From an uncultured Owenweeksia sp. (GTDB taxonomy: Bacteria; Bacteroidota; Bacteroidia; Flavobacteriales; Schleiferiaceae), in contig CAKZRR010000017.1 in the NCBI GenBank assembly GCA_937146805.1, forward strand, positions 124,001-188,000: a DNA stretch of 64,000 nt, read 5' to 3'. Position numbers and translations under genes: made by a program. Below, one piece after another: positions 27,247 to 34,808 of this stretch. Numbering within the stretch: the first letter of the stretch is position 1; each line of letters starts with the position of its first letter. The notes under the pieces are model-generated. The model saw only the letters and a program-made list of their open reading frames with translations, ran no database searches and had not been told where the DNA came from.

Positions 27247-28218
27247 ATGTTGAAATTATTAAAAAAAATTCGGTTCACTCTTATTCAACGAAATATTGAT
27301 AGGAAAGAAAAAAAGGGCATTGAAAGTACCACGCTGAAAGGGAACTCAGAAGAAAAAATATTTTTCATTTTGGGATCGGGTAGAAATGGGAGCACTTTAA
27401 TGGCTAAGTTGTTAAATAAACACTCTCAAATTTTTTTACCGCCAGAGCAATATGCACTGCCTTATAGTATTGCAGATTGGCATGTAAGTCCAATAAAAAA
27501 ATGGCAGATATATAGTAAAAAACAGCTAACTAGGTATAGGCAAAACAACAATAATTGGAAGCTGGATGAGGGTGATTATGTGCAAATAGCAAAGCAAATT
27601 GAAAACTTAACTGCAAACGAGAGAGGCCCACGAGAAATATTTAAAAAAGTGTTTTTTCAGTATGCCAAAAAGTATGCTGCGAATAAATCAGCTGTTGGTG
27701 ATCACAGTCCTCTTAGTACGTTGTTTTATAAGTATTTAGCGTATGAATTCAGAGAGGATTATCATGTTTTTTTAATAAGGCACCCGTTGGATGTGGTGTT
27801 GTCCTACTCAAAAATGCCTGAAAATGCAGCTAGTAATCCACAAGATTCGGTTAAAAAATGGAACAACAGTGTGGCTGCATATGATTATTTAAAAGAGAAA
27901 AAGGCTAAGATTTTTTTGGTTCGCTATGAGGACTTGGTGCAAAAGCCTAGAGAAATTATTGGGGAGGTTTTATGTTTTCTAAATATAGCTAAAGAGGATT
28001 TATTTATAAAAGAAAACAGCCAACTGGCCAATGACTCGTTGGGAGTAAGCTCACTTAGACATCATCAAAACTTGTTTAAGCCAATCAGCTCAGATTCAAT
28101 AGGTAAGTGGAAAGTGGGGTTGGACCCGGAGCTTATTTGCAAAATTCAAGCAGATGTTAAGATAAATGCACAGCGTTTTGGCTATAGTCTTGAAATAAAT
28201 CATGAGCCCAAAAATTGA
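27247..28218 (+). CDS. Sulfotransferase-family protein
   Basis: A 323-residue PAPS-dependent sulfotransferase. The 5'-phosphosulfate loop is visible as FILGSGRNGSTLMAKLL, and the 3'-phosphate motif as FLIRHPLDVVLSYSK. It would transfer sulfate from PAPS to a hydroxyl or amine, perhaps on a glycan or lipid. The acceptor cannot be inferred. PAP, its product, would be cleared by CysQ at 2.7 kb. The 3' end overlaps the next gene by 17 bases. The gene is AT-rich and in the accessory block. Confidence 0.85.
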   Translation: MLKLLKKIRFTLIQRNIDRKEKKGIESTTLKGNSEEKIFFILGSGRNGSTLMAKLLNKHSQIFLPPEQYALPYSIADWHVSPIKKWQIYSKKQLTRYRQNNNNWKLDEGDYVQIAKQIENLTANERGPREIFKKVFFQYAKKYAANKSAVGDHSPLSTLFYKYLAYEFREDYHVFLIRHPLDVVLSYSKMPENAASNPQDSVKKWNNSVAAYDYLKEKKAKIFLVRYEDLVQKPREIIGEVLCFLNIAKEDLFIKENSQLANDSLGVSSLRHHQNLFKPISSDSIGKWKVGLDPELICKIQADVKINAQRFGYSLEINHEPKN

Positions 28219-28845
28219 CACGCATTTAATAGATGGTTGCGGGCGTTGTTCGTTGTATAAAACGCCTCAATGTAAGGTGCATACTTGGCAAGCCGAGTTA
28301 AAACTGTTGCGGAGTTTGGTGTTGGAATGTGGTTTGGAAGAAGAGTATAAATGGTCGCAACCCTGTTATACGTGTCAATCTAAAAACGTGCTAATTGTTA
28401 CAGCTTTTAAGAGTTATGCTGCTTTACGTTTTTTAAAGGAGCCCTATTAAAGGATGCGGAAGATTTACTGGTAGCGCCAGGCGAAAGTTCGCAATCGGGG
28501 AGACTCATAAAATTTACGAGCACTAAAAATATTGAAGCTTTACTCCCTGTTTTAAAAGCCTATATTTTTGAAGCTATAGAAGTGGAAAAAGCTGGTTTAG
28601 AAGTTGCTTTAAAGAAATACGTTGAACCATTGCCTGAAGAACTCTTAGAGAAATTTAAGGAATTGCCTAATTTAAAAATAGCTTTTGAGGGGCTAACACC
28701 AGGTAGGCAGCGCGGTTATATTATTCACTTTTCGCAACCAAAACAATCTAAAACAAGAACCAACCGAATTGAAAAGTGCCAACCTAAGATTATGAAGGGA
28801 GAAGGTATGAACGACCATTATAGGTCGATGCGAAAATCACCCTAA
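28202..28845 (+). pseudogene. Frameshifted YdeI/DUF1801-family gene
   Basis: The first frame (28202-28450) reads through the DUF1801-like segment WSQPCYTCQSKNVLIVTAFKSYAALRF and then stops. The continuation GALLKDAEDLLVAPGESS and the family C-terminus (RIEKCQPKIMKGEGMND) are in the next frame, open from the T run to 28845. One T too few in a run of six (28429-28434) causes the break, so the intact protein would be about 213 residues. It is either a decayed gene, a sequencing error at a homopolymer, or, less likely, programmed -1 frameshifting on T-TTT-TTA. It overlaps the sulfotransferase end by 17 bases. Confidence 0.8.
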
Positions 28846-28989
28846 GGCTTGGTTTTTCGAGACAGATTTATACAACGCAAGAGTTCTTTTCCAAATACAA
28901 TAGGACGATCATCTGCTCTCTGGCAAGTTGCGAATAGGTTCTCTTTAAAAGAAAAGATGTTTCCAAAATGAAATGTTTGATTTCGATAT

Positions 28990-29046
28990 CCTCCGCTAGG
29001 AGCCTGTACTGAGCTTGTCGAAGTAAAGGTGCCTGAAAGGCGGAGG
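28990..29046. repeat. Inverted repeat enclosing a CTGAGCTTGTCGAAG element
   Basis: CCTCCGC at 28990-28996 and GCGGAGG at 29040-29046 form a long-loop stem. Inside lies TACTGAGCTTGTCGAAGTA (29008-29024), a form of the CTGAGC[CT]TGTCGAAG short repeat seen in many genomes. It sits immediately after the end of mvaD (minus strand), so it may work as a transcription end or be a REP-like insertion. Confidence 0.5.
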
Positions 29047-29052
29047 CGGATT

Positions 29053-30090
29053 TTATTTCAATTCAATCGCTCCTTCACCCACACTATCCTTAATATACCT
29101 GCCGTCTCTTAGGTAGCCCTTGAGTTCACTCTCTACAAATGTCTTCACTTCATTTTCTGCTGAAGCAGGAAAAAGTAAATGTACATTAGCACCTGCATCT
29201 AGGGTGAAATAAAGCGGGGTATTGGTTTCTTTTCTGAACTGCCATACGAGGTCAATGATTTTAACTGTGTTGGGTTTCATAAGGATGAAATAAGGCTGCG
29301 AAGTCATCATCATAGCGTGCAGCGTAAGGGCCTCACTTTCCACCAAATTTCCAAAAGCTTCTAGATTGCCGCTTTCCAGAATGGACTCAAGCTTTGCTAG
29401 ATTTTTATGTGCCTGCTCAAATCGCTTTTTAGCAAAGGGATGATTGTTCATTAACCCATGTCCTGCCGTGCTACTCACACTTTTAGAGCCGACCTCTACA
29501 AGCAGTACATAGTCTTTAAAAGTCTTAAAAACCTCATGCACTTCTCCCTGAAAAGGAGTTGCGTATTGATCGTTACTACTTGGGCTGTTAGCACTTTCCC
29601 CCCATTGTACTAACCCGCCATACACTGAGCGGCTGGCACTCCCAGAGCCCAATCTGGCCCATTCACTAGCCTTTTGTAGAAAGTTGGTTTGCTCCTTCTC
29701 TTCCAAACGACTTTTAAGCGTAAGCAAGCAAAGTGCTAAAGCACTCATGCCCGAGGCACTACTTGCTATACCACTACTATGCGGAAAGCTATTGTGGGTT
29801 TTTATGCTGATATGGTATTCCTTTAAAAAACCCGCTTTATGCACAATGGTTTTAAAGAACTTCTCAATTTTTGGTTTGAAACTTTCCTCCAGTTTTCCAT
29901 CCAACAATACTTCAAAATCGAACTCACTAGATGATTGCTTTGGTGAAAAAGTAACCTCCGTTTCAGTATAACACTCATTTAGCGTAAAGCTTAAACTCGG
30001 GTTTGCTGGAATTTGATTCGCATGTTTACCCCAATATTTTACTAAGGCAATATTAGATGGGCTGCGCCATTTTGCTACGTGGATGGACAT
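29053..30090 (-). CDS. mvaD: Diphosphomevalonate decarboxylase
   Basis: A 345-residue GHMP-fold enzyme converting mevalonate diphosphate to isopentenyl diphosphate, ATP-dependently. The signature N-terminus is WRSPSNIALVKYWGKHANQ, the ATP loop is PHSSGIASSASGMSALAL, and the catalytic region contains SGSASRSVYGGLVQWGE. Length and motif order fit. It completes, with the mevalonate kinase at 24.5 kb, part of the mevalonate route. fabD follows upstream on the same strand. Confidence 0.95.
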   Translation of the reverse strand: MSIHVAKWRSPSNIALVKYWGKHANQIPANPSLSFTLNECYTETEVTFSPKQSSSEFDFEVLLDGKLEESFKPKIEKFFKTIVHKAGFLKEYHISIKTHNSFPHSSGIASSASGMSALALCLLTLKSRLEEKEQTNFLQKASEWARLGSGSASRSVYGGLVQWGESANSPSSNDQYATPFQGEVHEVFKTFKDYVLLVEVGSKSVSSTAGHGLMNNHPFAKKRFEQAHKNLAKLESILESGNLEAFGNLVESEALTLHAMMMTSQPYFILMKPNTVKIIDLVWQFRKETNTPLYFTLDAGANVHLLFPASAENEVKTFVESELKGYLRDGRYIKDSVGEGAIELK

Positions 30091-30130
30091 TAGTTTGTGT
30101 TTGAATTATTACCCCTTTGGGGCAGGGGCT

Positions 30131-31003
30131 TTAGGCGCTAGCCGCAACGGTATCTCTATTTATCTTTTTCACTAAACCTTGTAACACTTTACCTGGGCCA
30201 ACTTCCACAAACTCTGTAGCGCCATCAGCTATCATGTTTTGCACACTTTGCGTCCATTTTACGGGCGCAGTGAGCTGTGCAATTAGATTTTTCTTTATTT
30301 CGTTTGGATCGATTACAGCGGTAGTGCTTACATTTTGATACACTGGGCAGTTTGGTTGATTGAAAGTTGTGGCTTCAATAGCAGCCGCTAATTCTTCCTC
30401 CGCTGGTTTCATCAATGGTGAGTGAAATGCTCCACCAACTGGAAGTAATAAAGCTCTTCTAGCACCAGCTTCTTTCATTTTTTCGCAAGCTGCTTCTACT
30501 GCTGGTACGCTTCCCGAAATTACCAATTGACCCGGGCAGTTGTAATTAGCCGCTACCACGATTCCTTCGGTGGCTTCGCAAATTTCCTCAACGTGTACGT
30601 CTTCCAAACTCAAAACAGCGGCCATGGTTGAAGGTTCCATTTCACAAGCTTTTTGCATAGCCATCGCTCTTTTGGAAACTAATGTAAGACCGTCTTCAAA
30701 AGACAAAGTGCCATTAGCCACCAAAGCTGAAAGCTCGCCTAAAGAATGACCAGCCACCATATCAGGCTTGAAGTTATCTAAGGTTTTAGCCAAAATCACC
30801 GAGTGTAAAAACACAGCGGGCTGGGTTACTTTAGTTTGTTTTAAATCTTCGGCAGTACCGTCAAACATAATGTCGGTAATACGGAAGCCAAGTATATCAT
30901 TAGCTTTTTCAAAAAGTCCTTTAGCTACAGTTGAAGATTCGTAAAGGTCTTTGCCCATACCTACAAACTGTGCGCCTTGTCCGGGGAAGATGTATGATTT
31001 CAT
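30131..31003 (-). CDS. fabD: Malonyl-CoA:ACP transacylase
   Basis: A 290-residue enzyme that loads malonyl groups onto acyl carrier protein for fatty acid synthesis. It starts IFPGQGAQ, has the active-site serine in AGHSLGEL (about residue 86), the conserved Arg in KRAMAMQ, and the catalytic His in GGAFHSPLM. Length is normal. It is transcribed on the minus strand with mvaD downstream, 40 bases apart. Confidence 0.96.
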   Translation of the reverse strand: MKSYIFPGQGAQFVGMGKDLYESSTVAKGLFEKANDILGFRITDIMFDGTAEDLKQTKVTQPAVFLHSVILAKTLDNFKPDMVAGHSLGELSALVANGTLSFEDGLTLVSKRAMAMQKACEMEPSTMAAVLSLEDVHVEEICEATEGIVVAANYNCPGQLVISGSVPAVEAACEKMKEAGARRALLLPVGGAFHSPLMKPAEEELAAAIEATTFNQPNCPVYQNVSTTAVIDPNEIKKNLIAQLTAPVKWTQSVQNMIADGATEFVEVGPGKVLQGLVKKINRDTVAASA

Positions 31004-31008
31004 GGTGG

Positions 31009-31043
31009 TAGTATTTAGTATGAAGTACTAAGTATTTAGTACT
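31009..31043. repeat. Short TACT/AGTA-rich repeat next to four-helix-bundle gene
   Basis: The stretch contains repeated AGTATTTAGTA and AGTACTAAGTATTTAGTAC units, and a related GTACTCAACACTCAGTACT occurs on the other side of the small gene (31426-31450). Similar intergenic repeats commonly flank the four-helix-bundle genes in Bacteroidota; here they may mark an insertion between fabD and queD. Confidence 0.4.
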
Positions 31044-31052
31044 CGTATCTGT

Positions 31053-31412
31053 TTAGATTTTAGTTTTTAAATGACTTTGGAGAGAATGATTCATTTTTTG
31101 AATTTCTTCCAAAAGTTCAAAATGTCTTATAAGTTTTTTTGCTTTCATCAAGTCTAAATCGACAAGCAAAAGTAATTGAGTTTCTAGTTCACTGGCAGAT
31201 CCGTTAGCAATACTCAAAAATCGAACAAAGTCTTTTGGACTATTTCTTCCAGCGCCTTCAGCTATGTTTGAAGGTATTGAAACAGCGCACCTATTGATTT
31301 GGGAGGTAAGACCGAATTGCTCATTAGCGGGAAGTAGCTTGGTAATAAGATAAACTTCTTTTACCAACGCCATCGCTTTTTGCCAAATTTTCAGTTCTTT
31401 AAATTGATGCAT
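31053..31412 (-). CDS. Four-helix-bundle protein (23S rRNA IVP family)
   Basis: A 119-residue helical protein matching the family found inside 23S rRNA intervening sequences. The hallmarks are FKELKIWQKAMALVKEVY, FGLTSQINRCAVSIPSNIAEGAGR and FVRFLSIANGSASELETQLLL. The family fold also appears as the Avd accessory protein of diversity-generating retroelements, but no reverse transcriptase is here. Its cellular role is unknown. It is an orphan between fabD and queD, flanked by short repeats. Confidence 0.88.
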   Translation of the reverse strand: MHQFKELKIWQKAMALVKEVYLITKLLPANEQFGLTSQINRCAVSIPSNIAEGAGRNSPKDFVRFLSIANGSASELETQLLLLVDLDLMKAKKLIRHFELLEEIQKMNHSLQSHLKTKI

Positions 31413-31456
31413 GTTTTTCTTTTCTCAAGACTTTGTACTCAACACTCAGTACTTTT

Positions 31457-31867
31457 TCACCCCCAATATTCAACCGCATTATTCTCGGTTTCATCCAAAC
31501 GAATTTTATGTAATTCACAGTTGTGACCTGCAATTAGCGGTTTTAAGATATCCCATATTTCAACAGCAAGAACTTCGGTGCTGGTAAATTTCCCTTTCAT
31601 AAAATCTACATCATGGTTGAGGTTAGCGTGATCCAGTTTCTCAATAATTTCATCTTTTATCATGTTCTTTAAATCCACAAGGTTCATCACAAAACCAGTG
31701 TCAGGATTAATTTCTCCCTTTACCGTTACTGTAAGCGTATAATTATGCCCATGGAAGTTTTTATTGGAACACTTGCCAAACACTTCCAAGTTTTTTTCCG
31801 TACTCCAATTGGGATTAAACAGTTGGTGTGCCGCGCTAAATCTTTCCTTTCTTTCGATGTAAATCAT
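31457..31867 (-). CDS. queD: 6-carboxytetrahydropterin synthase
   Basis: A protein of 136 residues when started at ATG 31867, converting dihydroneopterin triphosphate to the queuosine/7-deazapurine precursor. The zinc and catalytic residues are visible: RFSAAHQL, GKCSNKNFHGHNYTL, and LDHANLNHDV. An extended frame to 31966 overlaps the divergent engB region and is rejected. It has a -7 element just upstream and shares its control region with engB. Confidence 0.93.
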   Translation of the reverse strand: MIYIERKERFSAAHQLFNPNWSTEKNLEVFGKCSNKNFHGHNYTLTVTVKGEINPDTGFVMNLVDLKNMIKDEIIEKLDHANLNHDVDFMKGKFTSTEVLAVEIWDILKPLIAGHNCELHKIRLDETENNAVEYWG

Positions 31868-31884
31868 GCAATGCAAAATTTGCG

Positions 31885-31892
31885 CAAAGATA
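31885..31892 (-). promoter_or_regulatory. -7 promoter element for queD
   Basis: The minus strand reads TATCTTTG (TAnnTTTG) 17 bases before the queD ATG. Confidence 0.45.
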
Positions 31893-31971
31893 ATTTTTTG
31901 AACTACAGGTGAGCAGACAGATTTTTGCTGAAAATGCGAAGGAGGTAAAGCGGGGGCTACACACAATAATT

Positions 31972-31979
31972 TACCTTTG
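31972..31979 (+). promoter_or_regulatory. -7 promoter element of engB (leaderless)
   Basis: TACCTTTG matches TAnnTTTG and ends four bases before the engB ATG, so transcription would start at or very near the codon. Confidence 0.45.
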
Positions 31980-31983
31980 CGCC

Positions 31984-32589
31984 ATGCATATATCCAAAGC
32001 CGAATTTTTGTGTAGCAATACCGAAGTTAGTAAATGCCCTGAGGCCAATAAACCCGAATATGCCTTTATTGGCAGAAGTAACGTGGGGAAAAGTAGCCTT
32101 ATTAATATGTTGGTACAACGAAAAGGTTTGGCAAAAACATCCGGCCGACCCGGAAAAACACAATTGATAAATCACTTTTTGGTAAATGAACAGTGGTACC
32201 TCACGGATTTACCGGGCTATGGTTACGCTAAAGTGAGCAAAGATGCCCGTGAAAAATTCACCAAGTTTATTAACGATTATATTTTGGAGCGGAGCAATTT
32301 GGTGAACCTTTTTGTGTTGATTGATTGCCGCCACGAGCCTCAAAAAATTGACATGGAATTTATGAATTGGTTAGGCGAATGCGGAATTGCTTTTAGCATG
32401 GTTTTTACCAAATCGGATAAATTGACCAAGCGGAAATTAAGTGAAAGTATTAAGAATTATATGGATAAGATGCTTCAATTTTGGGCAGAAGCACCGGTGT
32501 ACTTTGTTAGTTCGGCAGAGAATACAATGGGGCGTGATGAAATTCTCGATTACATCGAAAAAATTAATAGCGGCCTAGAAAAGGAGTAG
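31984..32589 (+). CDS. engB: Ribosome biogenesis GTPase EngB (YihA/YsxC)
   Basis: A 201-residue TRAFAC GTPase acting in large-subunit assembly. The G motifs are [14 protein letters not shown] (G1), [11 protein letters not shown] (G3), TKSDK (G4) and SSAE (G5). The ATG at 31984 gives the standard start MHISKAEFL; a frame from 31909 lies upstream of the promoter. It is convergent with gldC, two bases apart. Confidence 0.96.
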   Translation: MHISKAEFLCSNTEVSKCPEANKPEYAFIGRSNVGKSSLINMLVQRKGLAKTSGRPGKTQLINHFLVNEQWYLTDLPGYGYAKVSKDAREKFTKFINDYILERSNLVNLFVLIDCRHEPQKIDMEFMNWLGECGIAFSMVFTKSDKLTKRKLSESIKNYMDKMLQFWAEAPVYFVSSAENTMGRDEILDYIEKINSGLEKE

Positions 32590-32590
32590 A

Positions 32591-32926
32591 TTATTTTTTT
32601 AGAATTTGAAGGCGATGGCCTAAGTCCAAGGCAAACTCACGCATGCCATTAGCAGCTTCGGTTTCACCAGTAGCTCGTTCTAAAGTATCGGCTAATCCCA
32701 GCATGGTTTGATGCACCATTTGTTTCATTTCATCTGCCAATAGTTCCTTTGTCCAAAGGTCAATTTTTAGAGTGTCTCCATCTTTTTTGTCCCAAACGGA
32801 AATTAGCATACCTTTTGCTGCCGCATGATTAATGCCGCCATCGCTGGCGCTCCACTCTATGCGTTCAGGTACTTTGTTTTCATCTAATCCGATATGAAAT
32901 TTTATTTCTGAAGTGTGTGCGGGCAT
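32591..32926 (-). CDS. gldC: Gliding motility protein GldC
   Basis: A 111-residue protein matching GldC: it begins with SEIKFHIGLDENKVPERIEWSA, then AAKGMLISVWDKKDGDTLKIDLWTKEL and a C-terminal helix. GldC is a small cytosolic factor that enhances flavobacterial gliding. It is next to gldB on the same strand, matching known flavobacterial order. It has a clear promoter upstream on the minus strand. Confidence 0.93.
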   Translation of the reverse strand: MPAHTSEIKFHIGLDENKVPERIEWSASDGGINHAAAKGMLISVWDKKDGDTLKIDLWTKELLADEMKQMVHQTMLGLADTLERATGETEAANGMREFALDLGHRLQILKK

Positions 32927-32984
32927 TTTTTTGGAAGATATTTAAAACTAGATATTAAATGCTAGTATTGTTTTTTTGAAGCGG

Positions 32985-33014
32985 CAAAGCTATTGCTTTG
33001 AGAGGTTAGTACAA
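32985..33014 (-). promoter_or_regulatory. Promoter for gldC
   Basis: On the minus strand a TTG (33012-33014) is followed, 19 bases later, by TAGCTTTG (32985-32992), a full TTG-N19-TAnnTTTG match. Confidence 0.5.
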
Positions 33015-33067
33015 AGTAAGGAGTGGATAGAAATCTTATTACTAGTTTCTCAATACTAAATACTGCT

Positions 33068-34051
33068 TTAGGGCTTATACCCACTTAGTTTCAGCATTTT
33101 TTGACTGTCAGTTTCATTTGCCAATTGTGCTACAGTAACATCAGGGTTATTTTCCATAAACGACTTAATAACTTGCCAACCAACCCATCGTCCTACCATG
33201 CCGGGTGTTTCAGCATCTAGTTTGGTTCTAAATTTAGAGAAAGGTGCCAATTCAATAAAGCGCCTTTTTAGGTCTTGATTGGTATCAAAAAGCAAATCAT
33301 TTTCAACAAAGTAAGCCCACATGGTGCGTTCATTTTTTTGACAAAAGCCAATTTTTTCTGGTGGGTATTTAATAATTACAGCCGGTTCTTTTTGCGGCAT
33401 TACCTTTTGCAGGATATAAAGCGCACGTCCATAATAAAGCATATCATCCAATAGGTTGGCTGCTTCCCGTTTACGGTTAATATGAATTTCGCTAATGGCT
33501 TCAATGCAGTCTCTAACCATAAAGGTAGGTTGGCGGTAAAAAGCTAAGTAGCTATCCACCCCTTGATAATACTTTTTATCGGGTCCTAAGTAATTATCCA
33601 TACCAGCAAAACAGACCTGTGCTTGAGGAGCAAAAAGCACAGGGTACTCCATGTCAAGGTTAGATATGTAACTGTAAAAGGTAATAGGAGGAGTGTTTGG
33701 AAAGTAGTGATAGAGGTGTTTCATCGAAAAATTAAGATTTTCGTTTACCTCCTTAAAATCGAAAAATACATCTTGTGTAGCCTTGTAAAGTTCCTGCTGG
33801 TTAGGATCAGTTCGCTGGCTTTTCCAAAATCGCAAAGTTTTACCTCCACTAAAAAATTCTGGAAAATCTTTTGCTAACCGATCAATTTCGGTTGGCATTT
33901 TTGCGGTGTCACTTTCAAAAAAGGCTTGGTCAAAGCGTTTAAACTCGGATTCTTGTTTAATTTGCGAAAGATCTACTTCGGTAGATTGGTTACAGCCAAT
34001 TGCTAAAGGTAGAAATAGCCAGAATATTTTACGAAACATAAGTTTTTTCAA
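33068..34051 (-). CDS. gldB: Gliding motility lipoprotein GldB
   Basis: A 327-residue lipoprotein with the signal FLPLAIGCNQS. The N-terminal mature block FKRFDQAFFESDTAKMPTEI and the C-terminal ETPGMVGRWVGWQVIKSFM are typical of GldB. GldB is essential for flavobacterial gliding and T9SS function, and sits at the cell envelope. It lies upstream of gldC on the minus strand with 141 bases between. It is divergent from an outer membrane barrel gene. Confidence 0.92.
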   Translation of the reverse strand: MKKLMFRKIFWLFLPLAIGCNQSTEVDLSQIKQESEFKRFDQAFFESDTAKMPTEIDRLAKDFPEFFSGGKTLRFWKSQRTDPNQQELYKATQDVFFDFKEVNENLNFSMKHLYHYFPNTPPITFYSYISNLDMEYPVLFAPQAQVCFAGMDNYLGPDKKYYQGVDSYLAFYRQPTFMVRDCIEAISEIHINRKREAANLLDDMLYYGRALYILQKVMPQKEPAVIIKYPPEKIGFCQKNERTMWAYFVENDLLFDTNQDLKRRFIELAPFSKFRTKLDAETPGMVGRWVGWQVIKSFMENNPDVTVAQLANETDSQKMLKLSGYKP

Positions 34052-34080
34052 TTGATTACTTTAAAGAGTTTCTAATTTTG
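34052..34080 (+). promoter_or_regulatory. Promoter for outer membrane barrel gene and nadE
   Basis: TTG at 34052-34054 and TAATTTTG at 34073-34080, 18 bases apart, match the Bacteroidota form. The ATG follows 16 bases later. Confidence 0.55.
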
Positions 34081-34096
34081 ACAAAAATTAACAACC

Positions 34097-34789
34097 ATGA
34101 AAAAGAATAATGTAATAATGCTCATTTTGTTGTTAGGAATGAGCTTGGGTTTACAAGCGCAGTCCGATGGCGGCAAAAGTAAAATTCGTATGGGAATACA
34201 CGCTATGCCCAATGTGAGTTTTTTAAGCACCACTGATGAAGATTTGGATACTAAATCAAAGCTAAAATTTGGTTTTGGCTTAATTACCGAGTTTAACTTT
34301 GCAGATAATTATTCTTTTTTAACTGGAGTGGACTACGTAATGCGTGGTGGTGAGTTTACAAAGGATTTTGATCAGGCGGTAATGCCTGGTGTTAGTGATA
34401 CCATAACGGAACTGAACGCGGCTTTTATACAAATACCCCTAATGCTTAAGATGCGTACTAAGCAATTTGGTTACATGAAGTATTTTGCCGAGTTTGGTGG
34501 TATTGCGGCCTTTAGAGCTAAAGAAGAACTAATTTTTAAGCCAAAAAAGGTGGAGTCTGATGTAAATGATAATTACGTTGCTTTTGCCGATTTTATTTTC
34601 TCGGTAGGGCTTGGGGCTGAGTACCATTTGGGTGGTCAAACTTATTTGCTGTTGGGCGTGTATTACAATCATAGCTTAAGTGATATTTTGAAAAAAGACA
34701 AGGCGCAGGATGCCAACAAACTTTGGGACGTTGAGAAATACAATTACCGCTTTAATTACGTGGGACTTAAAGTAGGAGTGCTATTTTAA
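34097..34789 (+). CDS. Outer membrane beta-barrel protein (PorT-like fold)
   Basis: A 230-residue protein with a signal peptide (LILLLGMSLGLQAQ) and about eight amphipathic strands with Gly-rich turns, ending YNYRFNYVGLKVGVLF (aromatic last residue). It matches the outer membrane protein beta-barrel family that includes PorT-like T9SS proteins. No specific function can be given. It is divergent from gldB and may form an operon with nadE. Confidence 0.8.
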   Translation: MKKNNVIMLILLLGMSLGLQAQSDGGKSKIRMGIHAMPNVSFLSTTDEDLDTKSKLKFGFGLITEFNFADNYSFLTGVDYVMRGGEFTKDFDQAVMPGVSDTITELNAAFIQIPLMLKMRTKQFGYMKYFAEFGGIAAFRAKEELIFKPKKVESDVNDNYVAFADFIFSVGLGAEYHLGGQTYLLLGVYYNHSLSDILKKDKAQDANKLWDVEKYNYRFNYVGLKVGVLF

Positions 34790-34808
34790 ATTTACGAGTA
34801 AAATTTAC

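Noticed and set aside
28582-28845. Separate 87-residue gene
   Set aside because: It is the second half of the frameshifted YdeI gene; the frame is open back to the T run at 28429 and the start is internal.
31053-31412. Diversity-generating retroelement accessory gene (Avd)
   Set aside because: The fold family fits, but there is no reverse transcriptase or template/variable repeat nearby.
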